Assembly: GCF_900120385.1 (NCBI RefSeq)
Contig: NZ_LT635494.1
Location: 1,774,598 to 1,824,511, forward strand
Origin: Olsenella phocaeensis
Lineage (GTDB): Bacteria; Actinomycetota; Coriobacteriia; Coriobacteriales; Atopobiaceae
Reading direction: 5' to 3'
DNA: 49,914 nt
The translations under genes and the position numbers were made by a program. The notes beneath the pieces were generated by a model. That model saw only the letters and a program-made list of their open reading frames with translations. It had not been told where the DNA came from and did not search any database. Of the stretch, positions 16,554 through 25,825 are shown one piece after another (within the stretch, counting starts at the first letter, position 1; each line of letters starts with the position of its first letter).

Positions 16554-18530
16554 CTACTCGCCGCCGAGGACGGGCGACGATTCCGTCACAGACTCGTCAC
16601 CGCCGAGCGGCGAGTCCACCGCGACCTCCGGGTGCTCGAGGACGTACTGCGCCCAGCGGTCGTCCAGAAGGGCGTTGACCACGTCGCCCTCCACCGTCTC
16701 GCGCGCAAGGAGCACCTTGGCCATGGTCTCCATCTGGCTGCGCCTCGCCTCGAGCACCGCGCGCGAGCGACCATGGGCCTCGCGCATGATGCGCTCGACC
16801 TCGTCGTCGATGCGTTTGGCCGTCTCGGCGGCGTAGTCGTTGTGGTTCGCGTAGTCGCGCCCCAGGAAGACCTCGTGCTGGGCCTCGCCGAAGACCTGCG
16901 TGCCCAGCTCCTCGCTCATGCCGTAGCGAGTGACCATCTCGCGCGCCATCTTGGTGGCCCGCTCGAGGTCGTTGCTGGCGCCGGTGGTGATGTCCTCGCA
17001 GAAGAGCTCCTCGGCCGTACGTCCCCCCAGGAAGACGGCGATCTGGTCCAGCATGCCGTCGCGCGTCTCGAGGAAGTGGTCCTCCTCGGGGAGCTGCAGG
17101 GTGTATCCCAGGGCACGACCACGGCTGATGATGCTGATCTTGTGCACCGGGTCGGAGTTCTCGAGTATGTGCCCCACCAGGGCATGCCCGCACTCGTGGT
17201 AGGCGATGGTAACGCGCTCCTTCTGGGTCATCACGCGGCCCCTCTTCTCGGGACCGGCGACGACGCGTTCCATGGACTCCTCCACCTCCTCCATCGAGAT
17301 GCGGTCCTTGTGCCGGCGGGCGGCGAGGAGCGCGGACTCGTTCATGAGGTTGGCGAGGTCGGCACCCGTGAAGCCTGGCGTCAGCTTGGCGATCCGCTTG
17401 AGGTCGACGTCCTTTTTGAGGGGCTTGTTCTGGGAGTGGACCGAGAGGATCCTCTCCCTCCCCTTGACGTCGGGGCGGTCGACGGTGACCTGCCGGTCGA
17501 AGCGTCCGGGGCGCAGCAGCGCCGGGTCCAGGATGTCGGGACGGTTCGTCGCGGCGACCAGGATGACGGCCTGGTTCTCCTCGAAGCCGTCCATCTCGAC
17601 CAGCAGCTGGTTGAGGGTCTGTTCGCGCTCGTCGTGGCCACCACCCAAGCCAGCGCCTCGCTGGCGTCCCACAGCGTCGATCTCGTCGATGAAGATGATG
17701 GAGGGGGCGGACTCCTTCGCCTGCTTGAAGAGGTCGCGCACGCGACTCGCGCCAACGCCCACGAACATCTCGACGAAGTCTGAGCCAGATATGGAGAAGA
17801 ACGGCACCCCCGCCTCGCCGGCCACGGCCTTGGCGAGCAAGGTCTTGCCGGTGCCCGGGGGACCCACCAGGAGCACGCCACGCGGAATCTTGGCACCCAT
17901 CTTCTGGTAGCGCTCGGGCTCGCGCAGGAAGTCGCGGACCTCCTTGAGCTCCTCTACCGCCTCGTCTATGCCCGCCACGTCAGAGAACTTCACCTTGGGC
18001 CGGGTCTCCTCCGTCGTGCGCGCCCTGTTGGCGCGACCGAAGTTCATGGAGCGTCCGTTCTGGCCCTGCATCTGCCTGGTGAAGTAGATCATGAAGGCGA
18101 GTATGACCGCCGTGGGGACGATCGACACCAGGATGGTCTGGAGCAGGTCGGAGCTCGACGTGTCGATGGTGAAGCTCACGTCGGGATGCTGCGCCATGAG
18201 CTCCTGCAGGCTGTCGGCACCCACGTAGTAGCTCACGAAGCGGCTCTGCTCGTTGCCGTCATGGCGGTAGTTGCCCCTCAGGCTGCCGTCGGAGGTCTTG
18301 TAGGTGACGTCGCTCACCCGCTCGTCCTTGACCGCGGTGACGAAGGCGTTGGTGGTGAGGGTGTCCGCTTGGCTCGCCCCCAGCATCGACTGACCGGCGG
18401 TGTAAGCGACGTAGGCGACCAACGCGATCATGAGGGCGGCGATGATGGCTGGCTGACGGCGTCCCCCCGGGCCCTCCTGCCCGGGAATGGGCGGGCGCGA
18501 GGGATCGAGGCCGTTGTTGTTGTCTGACAC
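16554..18530 (-). CDS. ftsH: ATP-dependent zinc metalloprotease FtsH
   Basis: FtsH is a membrane-bound AAA+ protease that degrades unfolded membrane proteins and short-lived regulators. The 658-residue protein has membrane segments at about 28-50 and 138-158 around an extracytoplasmic domain, the Walker A GPPGTGKT near 221-228, Walker [12 protein letters not shown], the SRH segment, and the zinc site HECGH near 445-449 with a downstream Asp ligand. The start ATG 18530 is preceded by CCAAGGAGCCCAGCCAAGTG. It follows hpt by 30 bp, and tilS lies further upstream, the tilS-hpt-ftsH order found in many Gram-positive bacteria. Confidence 0.97.
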   Translation of the reverse strand: MSDNNNGLDPSRPPIPGQEGPGGRRQPAIIAALMIALVAYVAYTAGQSMLGASQADTLTTNAFVTAVKDERVSDVTYKTSDGSLRGNYRHDGNEQSRFVSYYVGADSLQELMAQHPDVSFTIDTSSSDLLQTILVSIVPTAVILAFMIYFTRQMQGQNGRSMNFGRANRARTTEETRPKVKFSDVAGIDEAVEELKEVRDFLREPERYQKMGAKIPRGVLLVGPPGTGKTLLAKAVAGEAGVPFFSISGSDFVEMFVGVGASRVRDLFKQAKESAPSIIFIDEIDAVGRQRGAGLGGGHDEREQTLNQLLVEMDGFEENQAVILVAATNRPDILDPALLRPGRFDRQVTVDRPDVKGRERILSVHSQNKPLKKDVDLKRIAKLTPGFTGADLANLMNESALLAARRHKDRISMEEVEESMERVVAGPEKRGRVMTQKERVTIAYHECGHALVGHILENSDPVHKISIISRGRALGYTLQLPEEDHFLETRDGMLDQIAVFLGGRTAEELFCEDITTGASNDLERATKMAREMVTRYGMSEELGTQVFGEAQHEVFLGRDYANHNDYAAETAKRIDDEVERIMREAHGRSRAVLEARRSQMETMAKVLLARETVEGDVVNALLDDRWAQYVLEHPEVAVDSPLGGDESVTESSPVLGGE

Positions 18531-18560
18531 TTGGCTGGGCTCCTTGGAAGGGTCTGGAGG

Positions 18561-19115
18561 CTACCCCTGGTAGACCTCGGGCTTGAGCACCCCCACGTAG
18601 GGAAGGTTGCGATACTTCTCCGCATAGTCCAGACCATAGCCCACGATGAACTCGTTGGGGACGTGCGCCCCCACGTACTCGGGGTTGATGGCGGGGGTGT
18701 GGTTGGGGATGTCCTTGATGGAGAAGGCAGCCACGCTGACGGACTTGGGACCCCTGCCCTTGAGCAGCTCGACGAGGTAGCTCAGGGTGAGGCCGGAGTC
18801 GAGGATGTCCTCCGCGATGATGAGGTCGCGACCCTCGACCTTGGTGCTGAGGTCCTTGATGATGCGCACGACGCCGGAGCTCTTCACGCCATCCCCGTAG
18901 CTCGAGACCGCCATGAAGTCGACCTCACAGGGGATGGTGATGGAGCGCAGGAGGTCCGCGGTGAACACGAAGGCGCCGCGCAGCACGGCGACGATGAGGG
19001 GGTTGCGTCCCTCGTAGTCGCGGCTGATCTCTGCGCCCATGCGCTGGACGATCCCCCTGATCTGGTCCTCGGTGAGGATGACGCTCTTGATGTCGGCGGT
19101 GAGCTCGTCTGCCAT
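18561..19115 (-). CDS. hpt: Hypoxanthine phosphoribosyltransferase
   Basis: Hpt salvages hypoxanthine and guanine by joining them to PRPP, giving IMP and GMP. The 184-residue length and motifs match: VAVLRGAFVFTADLLR for the pyrophosphate loop, SSYGDGVKSSG for the flexible loop, and IIAEDILDSGLTLSYL for the PRPP site. The more usual EDIIDTG reads EDILDSG here. A late FIVGYGLDYAEKYRNLPYVGVL segment completes the base pocket. The start ATG at 19115 follows AGGAAGGGCAAGGTCC. The gene is just upstream of ftsH; a 359-bp gap with palindromes separates it from tilS. Confidence 0.96.
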   Translation of the reverse strand: MADELTADIKSVILTEDQIRGIVQRMGAEISRDYEGRNPLIVAVLRGAFVFTADLLRSITIPCEVDFMAVSSYGDGVKSSGVVRIIKDLSTKVEGRDLIIAEDILDSGLTLSYLVELLKGRGPKSVSVAAFSIKDIPNHTPAINPEYVGAHVPNEFIVGYGLDYAEKYRNLPYVGVLKPEVYQG

Positions 19116-19474
19116 GGACCTTGCCCTTCCTGTGCGTCAGTCGGTCTTGCCGGCTGGCTGGACGTATGCGCCTATGGTACTACGCCCTCGGGGCGCGACC
19201 GCCCCCGTTGGGTGCGACGTAACGCAGGCGCAGCTTAGCCGGCATGCTCAAACGCTCGCCCCTCTCGTCCGCCACGCTCGAACGCACGCAACTTTCGCTC
19301 ACTACGCTCGAACGCACGGATGTCCCGACTGACAACTGGGCAAACGCGAAGGCGTCCGTGCTCTTCCGCGTGCGCGTCGCATGAGGCGTGCGTTGGAGCG
19401 TGGGCGCTTCGCGCGTGACGGGCGCGCCACACGAAGCGTGCGTTCGCGCGTGACGGGCCGCGCGCTCTTACGTG
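19116..19474. repeat. Gap between tilS and hpt with four copies of a 16-bp motif in two orientations
   Basis: The 16-mer CACGCTCGAACGCACG occurs at 19273-19288 and (one mismatch) 19303-19318. Its complement-like form CGTGCGTT-N2-GCGTG occurs at 19387-19402 and 19437-19452. The last two are followed by TGACGGGC-like sequence, and CGCGCGTGACGGG is repeated at 19410-19422 and 19446-19457. The pairs can fold into long-range stems. No gene fits the gap. It may hold the 3' end of the tilS transcript and the hpt promoter, a structured RNA, or a repeat family member. Confidence 0.6.
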
Positions 19475-20980
19475 CTAGCTCAGGGCGAGCTCGAGGACGA
19501 GGCGGGTGGTGGGCACGCAGCGCACGCGCTCGTCGCAGCGAAGGGGAGAGACCCAGAGCACCTGGCCCGTGGGGCCGCTCCTCACCACGGGCACTCCCGG
19601 TCGGTCGGCCGCGGGTACGTGCACCTCGTTGAGGAGGTCGGAGAGCTTCTTCGACTGGCCGTGCATGCCCAGGGGGCACATGACGTCTCCCGCCGCGGGG
19701 GCGTCCACCCACAGCCTCCCCTGCCCCGAGGGAGAGACGCCGCAGGCCACGGCGTCGAGATAGACCGAGCGGCCACCCCATTCCAGGGCATGGGCGCGGG
19801 CCACCTCTTCAGGGGAGGAGCCCGCCGGAACCGACGCCAGGCGCGCGGAGATGGTGCGACCGTCGGGGAGGCGCACGCTTCCCGGGACGTCGAGCCATGC
19901 CGGGCCCACCGAGGCCGTGCGCCGGGGGACGCGCAGGAAGAGCAGGCCGTACTCGACGCGCGCGTCGATTCCCAAGCTCACGTTGCAGGACCCGCATCCC
20001 TGGGCCACGATGCGCAAGACCCTTGCCACCTGCGCGGACTCGATGCGTGCCGCGGGGCTCAGGCCAAGGATGGCGAGCCTCACCACGCGCCGGGCTATGG
20101 ACACGTCGGCCGCGCCGAGGCGGCGGGCGTCCAAGGCGACCACCCCCTCGCCCGAGCGTCTCACGAGCTCGCGATAGCTGCGGGCGGCCACCTGTCCCAG
20201 GTAGGCGTCCTCGTCCGAGAGAATCTCGCAGGTGTTTGAGAGGGCGCTGACCAGCTGGGGGTTGCGACCCAGCGCAACGGGCATGATCTCGTGGCGCACG
20301 AAGGAGCGAAGGTAGCGCGTGTCCGCGTTGGTCGCATCCTCCCTCCAGGCGATCCCCTTGAGCGAGAGGAGCTCGCAGAGCTCCTCGTGGGTGCGTTCCA
20401 GGAGTGGGCGCACGATGCGGTTGCGGCGGCGGGGTATGGAGGAGAGGCCGGAGGTGCCCGTGCCCCTGATGGCGTTCATGAAGAAGGTCTCCGCCCGGTC
20501 GCTCGCGGTATGCGCCGTGAGTATGCGCGCGGCGGAGCGCGGCGTGCCCAAGCTTGCCGAGAGCCTGTTGGCAAGCTCCCCGGCGAGGCGGTAGCGCTCC
20601 TCTCGCCCCACGTTCTCTATGTTGCCGCCGGCGGAACCGGCCTGCGCGGCAAGGCCGGCCACGTCCACCCTACGCACCGTGCAGGGGACGCCAAGCTCCG
20701 CGCAGAGCCCGCGCACGAAGGCCTCGTCACCCAGGGCGTCGTCGCCACGGAGCTGGTGGTTGACGTGCAGGACGTGGAGGCGCTCCCGGGCGATGCGCGC
20801 GCGGCCGTGGCCGTCGTCGATGTCGAGCTCGGAGCCCACGGCCAGGAGCAGGAGGGCCGTCGAGTCCGCACCGCCCGAGACCATGAGCACGACGGGCGCG
20901 CGTGCCTCGTCGTCGGCCGCGGGGCCAGGGCGGCCGCCCCTTCCCCGAACGCTTGCATATCTGCGCATGACGCTGGTCAC
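19475..20980 (-). CDS. tilS: tRNA(Ile)-lysidine synthetase
   Basis: TilS modifies C34 of the CAU-anticodon isoleucine tRNA to lysidine so that it reads AUA codons. The ~501-residue protein has the N-type ATP-pyrophosphatase P-loop VSGGADSTALL near the N-terminus, VLHVNHQLRGDDA, TAHTASDRAETFFMNAIRGTG, a LRPL-like RPLLERT segment and the C-terminal TilS domain with DVMCPLGMHGQSKKLSDLL. The reading frame is open to 21031. A GTG at 20980 directly behind GGAGGG is taken as the start; the ATG at 20968 is an alternative. It lies upstream of hpt and ftsH on the same strand. Confidence 0.93.
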   Translation of the reverse strand: MTSVMRRYASVRGRGGRPGPAADDEARAPVVLMVSGGADSTALLLLAVGSELDIDDGHGRARIARERLHVLHVNHQLRGDDALGDEAFVRGLCAELGVPCTVRRVDVAGLAAQAGSAGGNIENVGREERYRLAGELANRLSASLGTPRSAARILTAHTASDRAETFFMNAIRGTGTSGLSSIPRRRNRIVRPLLERTHEELCELLSLKGIAWREDATNADTRYLRSFVRHEIMPVALGRNPQLVSALSNTCEILSDEDAYLGQVAARSYRELVRRSGEGVVALDARRLGAADVSIARRVVRLAILGLSPAARIESAQVARVLRIVAQGCGSCNVSLGIDARVEYGLLFLRVPRRTASVGPAWLDVPGSVRLPDGRTISARLASVPAGSSPEEVARAHALEWGGRSVYLDAVACGVSPSGQGRLWVDAPAAGDVMCPLGMHGQSKKLSDLLNEVHVPAADRPGVPVVRSGPTGQVLWVSPLRCDERVRCVPTTRLVLELALS

Positions 20981-21121
20981 GGGCCCTCCAAGCCTCGTCT
21001 TGGCCCAGCTCGGGCACGCCGGGCCATGCATGGGGCCCGGACGCCCCAGTGTCGCCCGGGCCCCTTGGGAACCCTATGATACCCGCGTCGCACAAAGCCC
21101 CGACGCGAGGCCCCGCCTCCG

Positions 21122-22669
21122 CTAGACCAGGACCTGAGCCACGAGCAGCAGCGCGTTGAGCAGGACCGTGATGACCAAGAGCGGCGTCACGAACTTGAAC
21201 CAGCGGCTGAAGGGCACGTCCACCATGGCAAGGGACGCGAGGATGAGGCCCGTGGGCGTGACGTACGAGATGAGGCCCTGGCCGTAGTTGTAGGCCGAGA
21301 TGATGGCCGTCTTCGAGACGCCCACCGCGCCGCCGAGGGGCGCCATGATGGGCACCGAGAGCACGGCGAGGCCGGAGGACGAGTTGATGAAGAAGCCCAG
21401 GATGATGTAGACGACCAGCATCATGATGATGAACAGCACGGGGCTCATCCCCGCGATGGCACCCGAGAAGAAGTACAGGATGGTGTCAGAGATGAGACCG
21501 TTCTCGAGCAGGATGTTGACCGCACGGGCGACGCCGACGACCAGCGCGACGCTCATGAGGTCGCCGCAGCCGCCGATGTACTCGTCCATGAAGACCTCCT
21601 CGTCGAGGCCGCAGGTGAAGGCGAGGATCATGGAGCAGGCTAGGAAGACGGCGGTCATGTAGTCGAACCACCACTGGTGGGCGACGATGCCGTAGACCAG
21701 AACGACGAACGAGACGCCAAAGACGGCGAGCGAGACCTTCATGGGCGTGGTAAACTCGGGAGCCTCACCCCTCTGGCCCCAGCGCTCCTCGATCCTCTCC
21801 TTGAAGTCGTAGACGACGGACTTGGAGGGGTCGAGGCGAACCTTGTGCCCGTAGCGCATGACGTAGGCGAGCGAGATGACGGTGCCTATGGCGAGCGCCA
21901 CGAACCTCCAGGACATGCCCTCGGCCATGGAGATGCCGGCCGCCTTAGTGGCGACGCCGATGGCGAAAGGGTTGACCGTCGAATACATGGTGCCCACGCA
22001 GGAGCCCATGAAGATGACGGCGATGCAGGTCATCGCGTCATAGCCCGCTGCGATGAATACGGGCATGAGGATCGGGTAGAGGGCGATCGTCTCCTCCGCG
22101 AGGCCAAAGGTGGTCCCGCCCGCAACGATGATGAGCGTCAGCACGATGATGAGCAGCCACTCACGCCCCCTCGTCACGCGCGAGAGCGCGGCGACCGCGG
22201 CGGTGAGGGCGCCCATGTGGTTGAGGACGCCGATGCAACCGCCCAGCAAGAACACGAACAGGATGATGTCGATCGACTCGTAGACACCGTTGATCGGGGC
22301 GAGAAGGAACTCCACGACGCCCTGCGGGTTCTGGTCGACTCGCTGGTAGGTGCCGGGGATCGCCGTCGGCTTCGAGATGGACCCGTCGAGGTAGCTCTCG
22401 ACGTTCGCCGAGATGCCCAGCTTAGTGAGGGTCTCCTGCGTGGCGGGCTGCTCCTCCGTCGTGCCGTCCGCGTTGGTGATCGAGAACACGTCGTCGTCCG
22501 CGACGTACTTGAGCTTCGAGTACTCACCCGCCGGCACGACCCAGGTGAGCACCGCAGCGAAGAGCATCACGATGAAGAGCACCGTGATCGCGGTCGGGAA
22601 GTGGAGCTTGTCCCTCTTCTTGGGCGCGCCCCCCTCTGTAGCCGCTTCGACCATCGCCTCTTCTGCCAT
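21122..22669 (-). CDS. YfcC-family membrane transporter
   Basis: This 515-residue, roughly 12-13-segment membrane protein matches the YfcC/DcuC-like family (C4-dicarboxylate anaerobic carrier superfamily), whose members are thought to carry arginine/ornithine, basic peptides or carboxylates. Characteristic segments are the start AITVLFIVMLFAAVLTWVVPAGEY, GLAEETIALYPILMPVF, STVNPFAIGVA, and NSSSGLAVLSVPIMAPL. A ~80-residue hydrophilic loop follows the first membrane helix. The ATG 22669 follows AAAGGGGTCTTGCT. It lies 70 bp downstream of peptidase T on the same strand, which suggests import of peptides or amino acids for breakdown, but substrate is not shown by sequence. Confidence 0.88.
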   Translation of the reverse strand: MAEEAMVEAATEGGAPKKRDKLHFPTAITVLFIVMLFAAVLTWVVPAGEYSKLKYVADDDVFSITNADGTTEEQPATQETLTKLGISANVESYLDGSISKPTAIPGTYQRVDQNPQGVVEFLLAPINGVYESIDIILFVFLLGGCIGVLNHMGALTAAVAALSRVTRGREWLLIIVLTLIIVAGGTTFGLAEETIALYPILMPVFIAAGYDAMTCIAVIFMGSCVGTMYSTVNPFAIGVATKAAGISMAEGMSWRFVALAIGTVISLAYVMRYGHKVRLDPSKSVVYDFKERIEERWGQRGEAPEFTTPMKVSLAVFGVSFVVLVYGIVAHQWWFDYMTAVFLACSMILAFTCGLDEEVFMDEYIGGCGDLMSVALVVGVARAVNILLENGLISDTILYFFSGAIAGMSPVLFIIMMLVVYIILGFFINSSSGLAVLSVPIMAPLGGAVGVSKTAIISAYNYGQGLISYVTPTGLILASLAMVDVPFSRWFKFVTPLLVITVLLNALLLVAQVLV

Positions 22670-22690
22670 AGCAAGACCCCTTTCGTCCAA

Positions 22691-22715
22691 AGGGGCCGCC
22701 CTCATGGCGGCCCCT
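22691..22715 (-). terminator. Hairpin between pepT and the YfcC gene
   Basis: AGGGGCCGCC pairs perfectly with GGCGGCCCCT around a 5-base loop, 25 bp after the pepT stop. On the minus strand it is followed by TTGG, the same context as the hairpin between dnaK and grpE. It may end part of the pepT transcript or uncouple the two genes. Confidence 0.6.
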
Positions 22716-22739
22716 GATGCAACCCCCGCGCTCGGACCG

Positions 22740-23963
22740 CTATTCCCCGGCAAAGACCCTCACGAGCTCGACCGCCATCCTCGTGGCGGCATCCATGCCC
22801 TCGACCGTGATGTGCTCGTAGGGACCGTGATATCCGTGGCCGCCGGTTCCCAGGTTGGGACAGGGCAGCCCGCGGTACGAGAGCTGGCAGCCGTCCGTGC
22901 CCCCGCGTATGGGCGACACGTCGGGCTTGACGCCGGCGCGCTCCGCGGCCAGCTTCGCGTTGTCGATCATGTACATGCAGCCGTCGATGACCGAGGCCAT
23001 GTTCTTGTACTCGTCCTTGATGGTCAGGGTGACCGTTCCCTCGCCCCACTCCTCGTTCATGAGCTTCTCGATGTGGCGCAGCGTCTGCTTTCGCGCCTCG
23101 AAGGAGCCCGCGTCGTGGTCGCGCACGATGTACGAGAGGCTCGCGTGGGCCTCGTCGCCGTTTATCTGGAGCAGGTGGTAGAAGCCCTCGTAGCCCTCGG
23201 TGTGGCGCGGGGTCTCGAAGGCGGGGAGCATACCGTTGATCTGGCAGGCGAGGAGGACGGCGTTCACCATGACGTCCTTGGCGGAGCCCGGGTGCACGCT
23301 CACGCCCGTGACCTCGAAGCTGGCCTCGCAGGCGTTGAAGTTCTGGTACTGGATCTCGCCCTCGGTGTCGCCATCCAAGGTATAGGCGACGTCGGCGTCG
23401 AATCCCTCGACGTCGAAGCTGTGCACGCCGCAGCCTATCTCCTCGTCAGGGGTGAAGGCGATGCGCAGCGGGCCATGGGCGATGCCCTCGGCGAGCAGGG
23501 TCTCGAGGGCGGTCATAATCTCGGCGATGCCCGCCTTGTCGTCCGCGCCAAGGATCGTCGTCCCGTCGCTGGTGATGAGCGTGCGGCCCTTGAGGGTGGG
23601 CAGGTGGGGGAAGTCCCTCACCGCGAGCGTGCGCCCACTCTGGAAGAGCGGAAGGTCCCCACCGTCGTAGTCGGGCGTAAGCTGGGGACGGATCTCGTGG
23701 TCGCAGAACTGCGAGACCGTGTCCATGTGGGCGATGAGCCCCAGCTTGGGCCTGTCCTCGAGGCCTGGCGTCGCCGGTACCTTCGCATAGACGAAGCAGT
23801 CGTCGCTCAGGCGGACGTCGGTGACGCCCAACCCCCTGAGCTCCTCCACCAGCATGCGCGCGAGCTCGAACTGCTCGGGGCTGCTGGGGGTGTGCGCCTC
23901 GTTCCCCTCGTCGCTGGGCGTGCGCACGACGACGTAGTCAAGGAGTCTCTCGTATGCCCTCAC
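22740..23963 (-). CDS. pepT: Peptidase T (tripeptide aminopeptidase)
   Basis: PepT is a zinc-dependent M20 aminopeptidase that releases the N-terminal residue from tripeptides. The 407-residue protein matches the family length (about 408). It has GLIAHMDTVSQ with the first zinc ligand, TILGADDKAGIAEIM with the bridging Asp and the general-base Glu region, FTPDEEIGCGVHSFDVEGFDADVAYTLDG, and the late RGGTDGCQLSYRGLPCPNLGTGGHGYHG with the last zinc His. A GTG at 23963 is used because GGAGAGGAGA lies just upstream; the ATG at 23987 lacks a good site. It shares a direction with the YfcC-type transporter downstream. Confidence 0.94.
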   Translation of the reverse strand: MRAYERLLDYVVVRTPSDEGNEAHTPSSPEQFELARMLVEELRGLGVTDVRLSDDCFVYAKVPATPGLEDRPKLGLIAHMDTVSQFCDHEIRPQLTPDYDGGDLPLFQSGRTLAVRDFPHLPTLKGRTLITSDGTTILGADDKAGIAEIMTALETLLAEGIAHGPLRIAFTPDEEIGCGVHSFDVEGFDADVAYTLDGDTEGEIQYQNFNACEASFEVTGVSVHPGSAKDVMVNAVLLACQINGMLPAFETPRHTEGYEGFYHLLQINGDEAHASLSYIVRDHDAGSFEARKQTLRHIEKLMNEEWGEGTVTLTIKDEYKNMASVIDGCMYMIDNAKLAAERAGVKPDVSPIRGGTDGCQLSYRGLPCPNLGTGGHGYHGPYEHITVEGMDAATRMAVELVRVFAGE

Positions 23964-24175
23964 GTCGCGCTCTCCTCTCCATGGCATGTCACGGGCGGCC
24001 GCATGCGAACTGGAGGTGCCAGTCGATGCAACGGCCTTTTGATTGGCTGGCCCATGACAATTTGAATGACGTTTAACAGTCTAGAAATACTAGGGAGTGA
24101 GCGCCAGGATGGCTTCCGCCAGGGGTCAAAACTGGGCGAGCCGCCCCAAATTCCAGGCGAGAGGTTCCTGGACAC

Positions 24176-24211
24176 AAAAAAGGGGAGGCGACGCCGTGGC
24201 ATCGCCTCCCC
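24176..24211 (-). terminator. Rho-independent terminator after hsp20
   Basis: A perfect 10-bp stem, GGGGAGGCGA (24182-24191) and TCGCCTCCCC (24202-24211), followed on the minus strand by six T. It is 47 bp beyond the hsp20 stop. Confidence 0.92.
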
Positions 24212-24258
24212 CACCTCGCTATGTCAGCAGATCAAACCTGGCCAAACCCCGATTCGAG

Positions 24259-24690
24259 CTAGTCGATCGAAATCTTGGTGACGTTGGCCTTCTCCTCCTG
24301 CTTGGGGACGTTGACGGTGAGCACGCCGCCGTCGAGCTTTGCGGAGAGACCGGAGATCGCGGCGTCCTTGAGGTACACGCCACGGGTGGCCTGCCACTCG
24401 TTCGTCTCCTTGTGGAGGTAGTTCTTGCCCTTCTCCTCCTCGGTCTCCTTCTTCTCGACCGAGACCGAGAGGCGACCCTCGTTGAGCTCTACGTCGATGT
24501 CCTCGCGCTTCACGCCGGGGAGCTCGGCCGAGACGACGTACTTGTCGCCGGCGTCCTCGACGTTCATCTTGAATGCGGCATCGCTCGAGAGGCTGGCCAG
24601 CGGCGCGTTGAAGAAGTCGTCGAACGCGTTGAAGGGGAACGCCCTGCGAAGGGCCCTGTCATAGCTGGTGTAAGGGATGAGGTTCGTCAT
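24259..24690 (-). CDS. hsp20: Hsp20/alpha-crystallin small heat-shock protein
   Basis: The 143-residue chaperone holds aggregation-prone proteins for refolding by DnaK and ClpB. It has a short N-terminal arm with FNAFDDFFNAP, an alpha-crystallin domain from about residue 38 to 130 (YVVSAELPGVKREDIDVELN, RLSVSVEKK, GVYLKDAAISG..AKLDGGVLTVNVPK) and an IXI-like tail (TKISID). The ATG 24690 follows AAGGAGTGGTAAAG. The same inverted repeat that precedes dnaK and clpB lies 125 bp upstream, so HspR control is likely. It is transcribed alone and closed by a strong terminator. Confidence 0.95.
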   Translation of the reverse strand: MTNLIPYTSYDRALRRAFPFNAFDDFFNAPLASLSSDAAFKMNVEDAGDKYVVSAELPGVKREDIDVELNEGRLSVSVEKKETEEEKGKNYLHKETNEWQATRGVYLKDAAISGLSAKLDGGVLTVNVPKQEEKANVTKISID

Positions 24691-24814
24691 CTTTACCACT
24701 CCTTCTGCTTGCGGATGCCCTGGTAGACACCCTTTGTTCTCGTTGGTATATATGCCCCTCATGGCGTGACCTTATACCTCGAGTCAATATTTTCTTAGTT
24801 GAGTTTGCTTAGCA

Positions 24815-24839
24815 AATCTAAGTCAGAATAAATTAGGTA
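24815..24839. promoter_or_regulatory. HspR-type operator upstream of hsp20
   Basis: AATCTAA-N11-TTAGGTA, 125 bp upstream of the hsp20 start. It matches the left half-site and the 11-base spacing of the copies at dnaK and clpB; the right half differs at two of seven bases. It also overlaps a local palindrome CTTAG-N5-CTAAG at 24808-24822. Confidence 0.6.
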
Positions 24840-24969
24840 TTACGAAGGAAGATGGCGTTAGACGTTAGATGTAGCTATCGCGCATGACACTTTGGCAGGC
24901 CTCACCTGCTCTATCATGACTGCCATTGATGTGTACGGGCTTTGCGTGCCACGGCGGCGGAGGTGCTCC

Positions 24970-25506
24970 ATGGACAAGGGCTTTGACGAGGGTCTTCGGG
25001 AGCCCCTTCCCAACAACGCAACGAATGAGGAGGGCACGCCCAAGACGGCGGCGACCGAGGCCCGGCCGTCGGTCGTTTCGGCAACCCAAGGTGGGACCGA
25101 GGCCACGGGCGAGACGGGCGAGGGCGACTTCGCGGCCACCACCTTCCAGCCCGTGGCCGCCCGCGTGCCCTACGTGAGGCAGCGCGCCCCGCACCGCTCC
25201 CAGGCCGCCATCGACGACCTCGGACAGGACGGCGCCTCCGCCAGCGGCTACGCCCACGACTCAAACGTCGCCGTGAGCGGCAAAGTCTTCTCCGGCGCGT
25301 CCAAGTACCGCCGCTCGCGCGGCGGCATGGGCAGGATCAAGAACAGCCGCTACGGCCAGTACCTCGAGATTCCCAAGGGTCGGCGCTCCATCTTCTCGTC
25401 GCGCGAGAGGAGCCGCCGCAGGCGCTCGGTGCTCTCGCTCATCGTCGTGGTGGCCCTGCTCGTGGTGGTCGCCCTCATCATCCTGAGGCTGCTCTCCACC
25501 AGGTAG
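24970..25506 (+). CDS. Tail-anchored protein of unknown function
   Basis: The 178-residue product is hydrophilic and low in complexity for 150 residues, rich in Thr, Ala, Gly and Arg, with a basic stretch (SRERSRRRR) just before a single C-terminal hydrophobic segment at about 153-174 and a four-residue tail. This layout suggests a C-terminally anchored membrane protein with its bulk in the cytoplasm. No domain was recognised. The ATG at 24970 follows GGCGGAGGTGCTCC; starts further upstream add a segment without a ribosome-binding site. It is divergent from hsp20 and converges on the small acidic gene at 25585. Confidence 0.68.
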   Translation: MDKGFDEGLREPLPNNATNEEGTPKTAATEARPSVVSATQGGTEATGETGEGDFAATTFQPVAARVPYVRQRAPHRSQAAIDDLGQDGASASGYAHDSNVAVSGKVFSGASKYRRSRGGMGRIKNSRYGQYLEIPKGRRSIFSSRERSRRRRSVLSLIVVVALLVVVALIILRLLSTR

Positions 25507-25584
25507 GCCGGACGGGATGCCCCCGACGATCTGACGCGCGCTTCACGGGCGACGGCGGCACCCTCCTGCCGGCCGGAGACCCTC

Positions 25585-25785
25585 CTAGCCCCAGGGGTCG
25601 GCGTCGAAGAGGGGCTCGCGCGGGGCGGGACGGTCCGAGTAGGGGTCGTAGCCGTCGTCGTCCTCGTTCTCCGCCCGAAGGAAGCTGGCGTCAGATGACG
25701 AGACGGGCCTCTCGCCTGGCACCGTCCCGTCTGGCCGGTCAGCCTCTCGCACGGGGCCGACACCCTCTGCCTTGCTCGCTGGCAT
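25585..25785 (-). CDS. Small acidic protein of unknown function
   Basis: This 66-residue product is Asp/Glu/Pro-rich (FLRAENEDDDGYDPYSDRP) and probably unstructured. ATG 25785 follows GAGAGGGGACGTC, a good ribosome-binding site, 40 bp beyond the stop of the PASTA-protein gene on the same strand. No homologue was recognised; it could be a product of the same transcript as the PASTA protein. Confidence 0.5.
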   Translation of the reverse strand: MPASKAEGVGPVREADRPDGTVPGERPVSSSDASFLRAENEDDDGYDPYSDRPAPREPLFDADPWG

Positions 25786-25825
25786 GACGTCCCCTCTCCC
25801 AACGGCGTCCTTGTGAATCCGCTCT

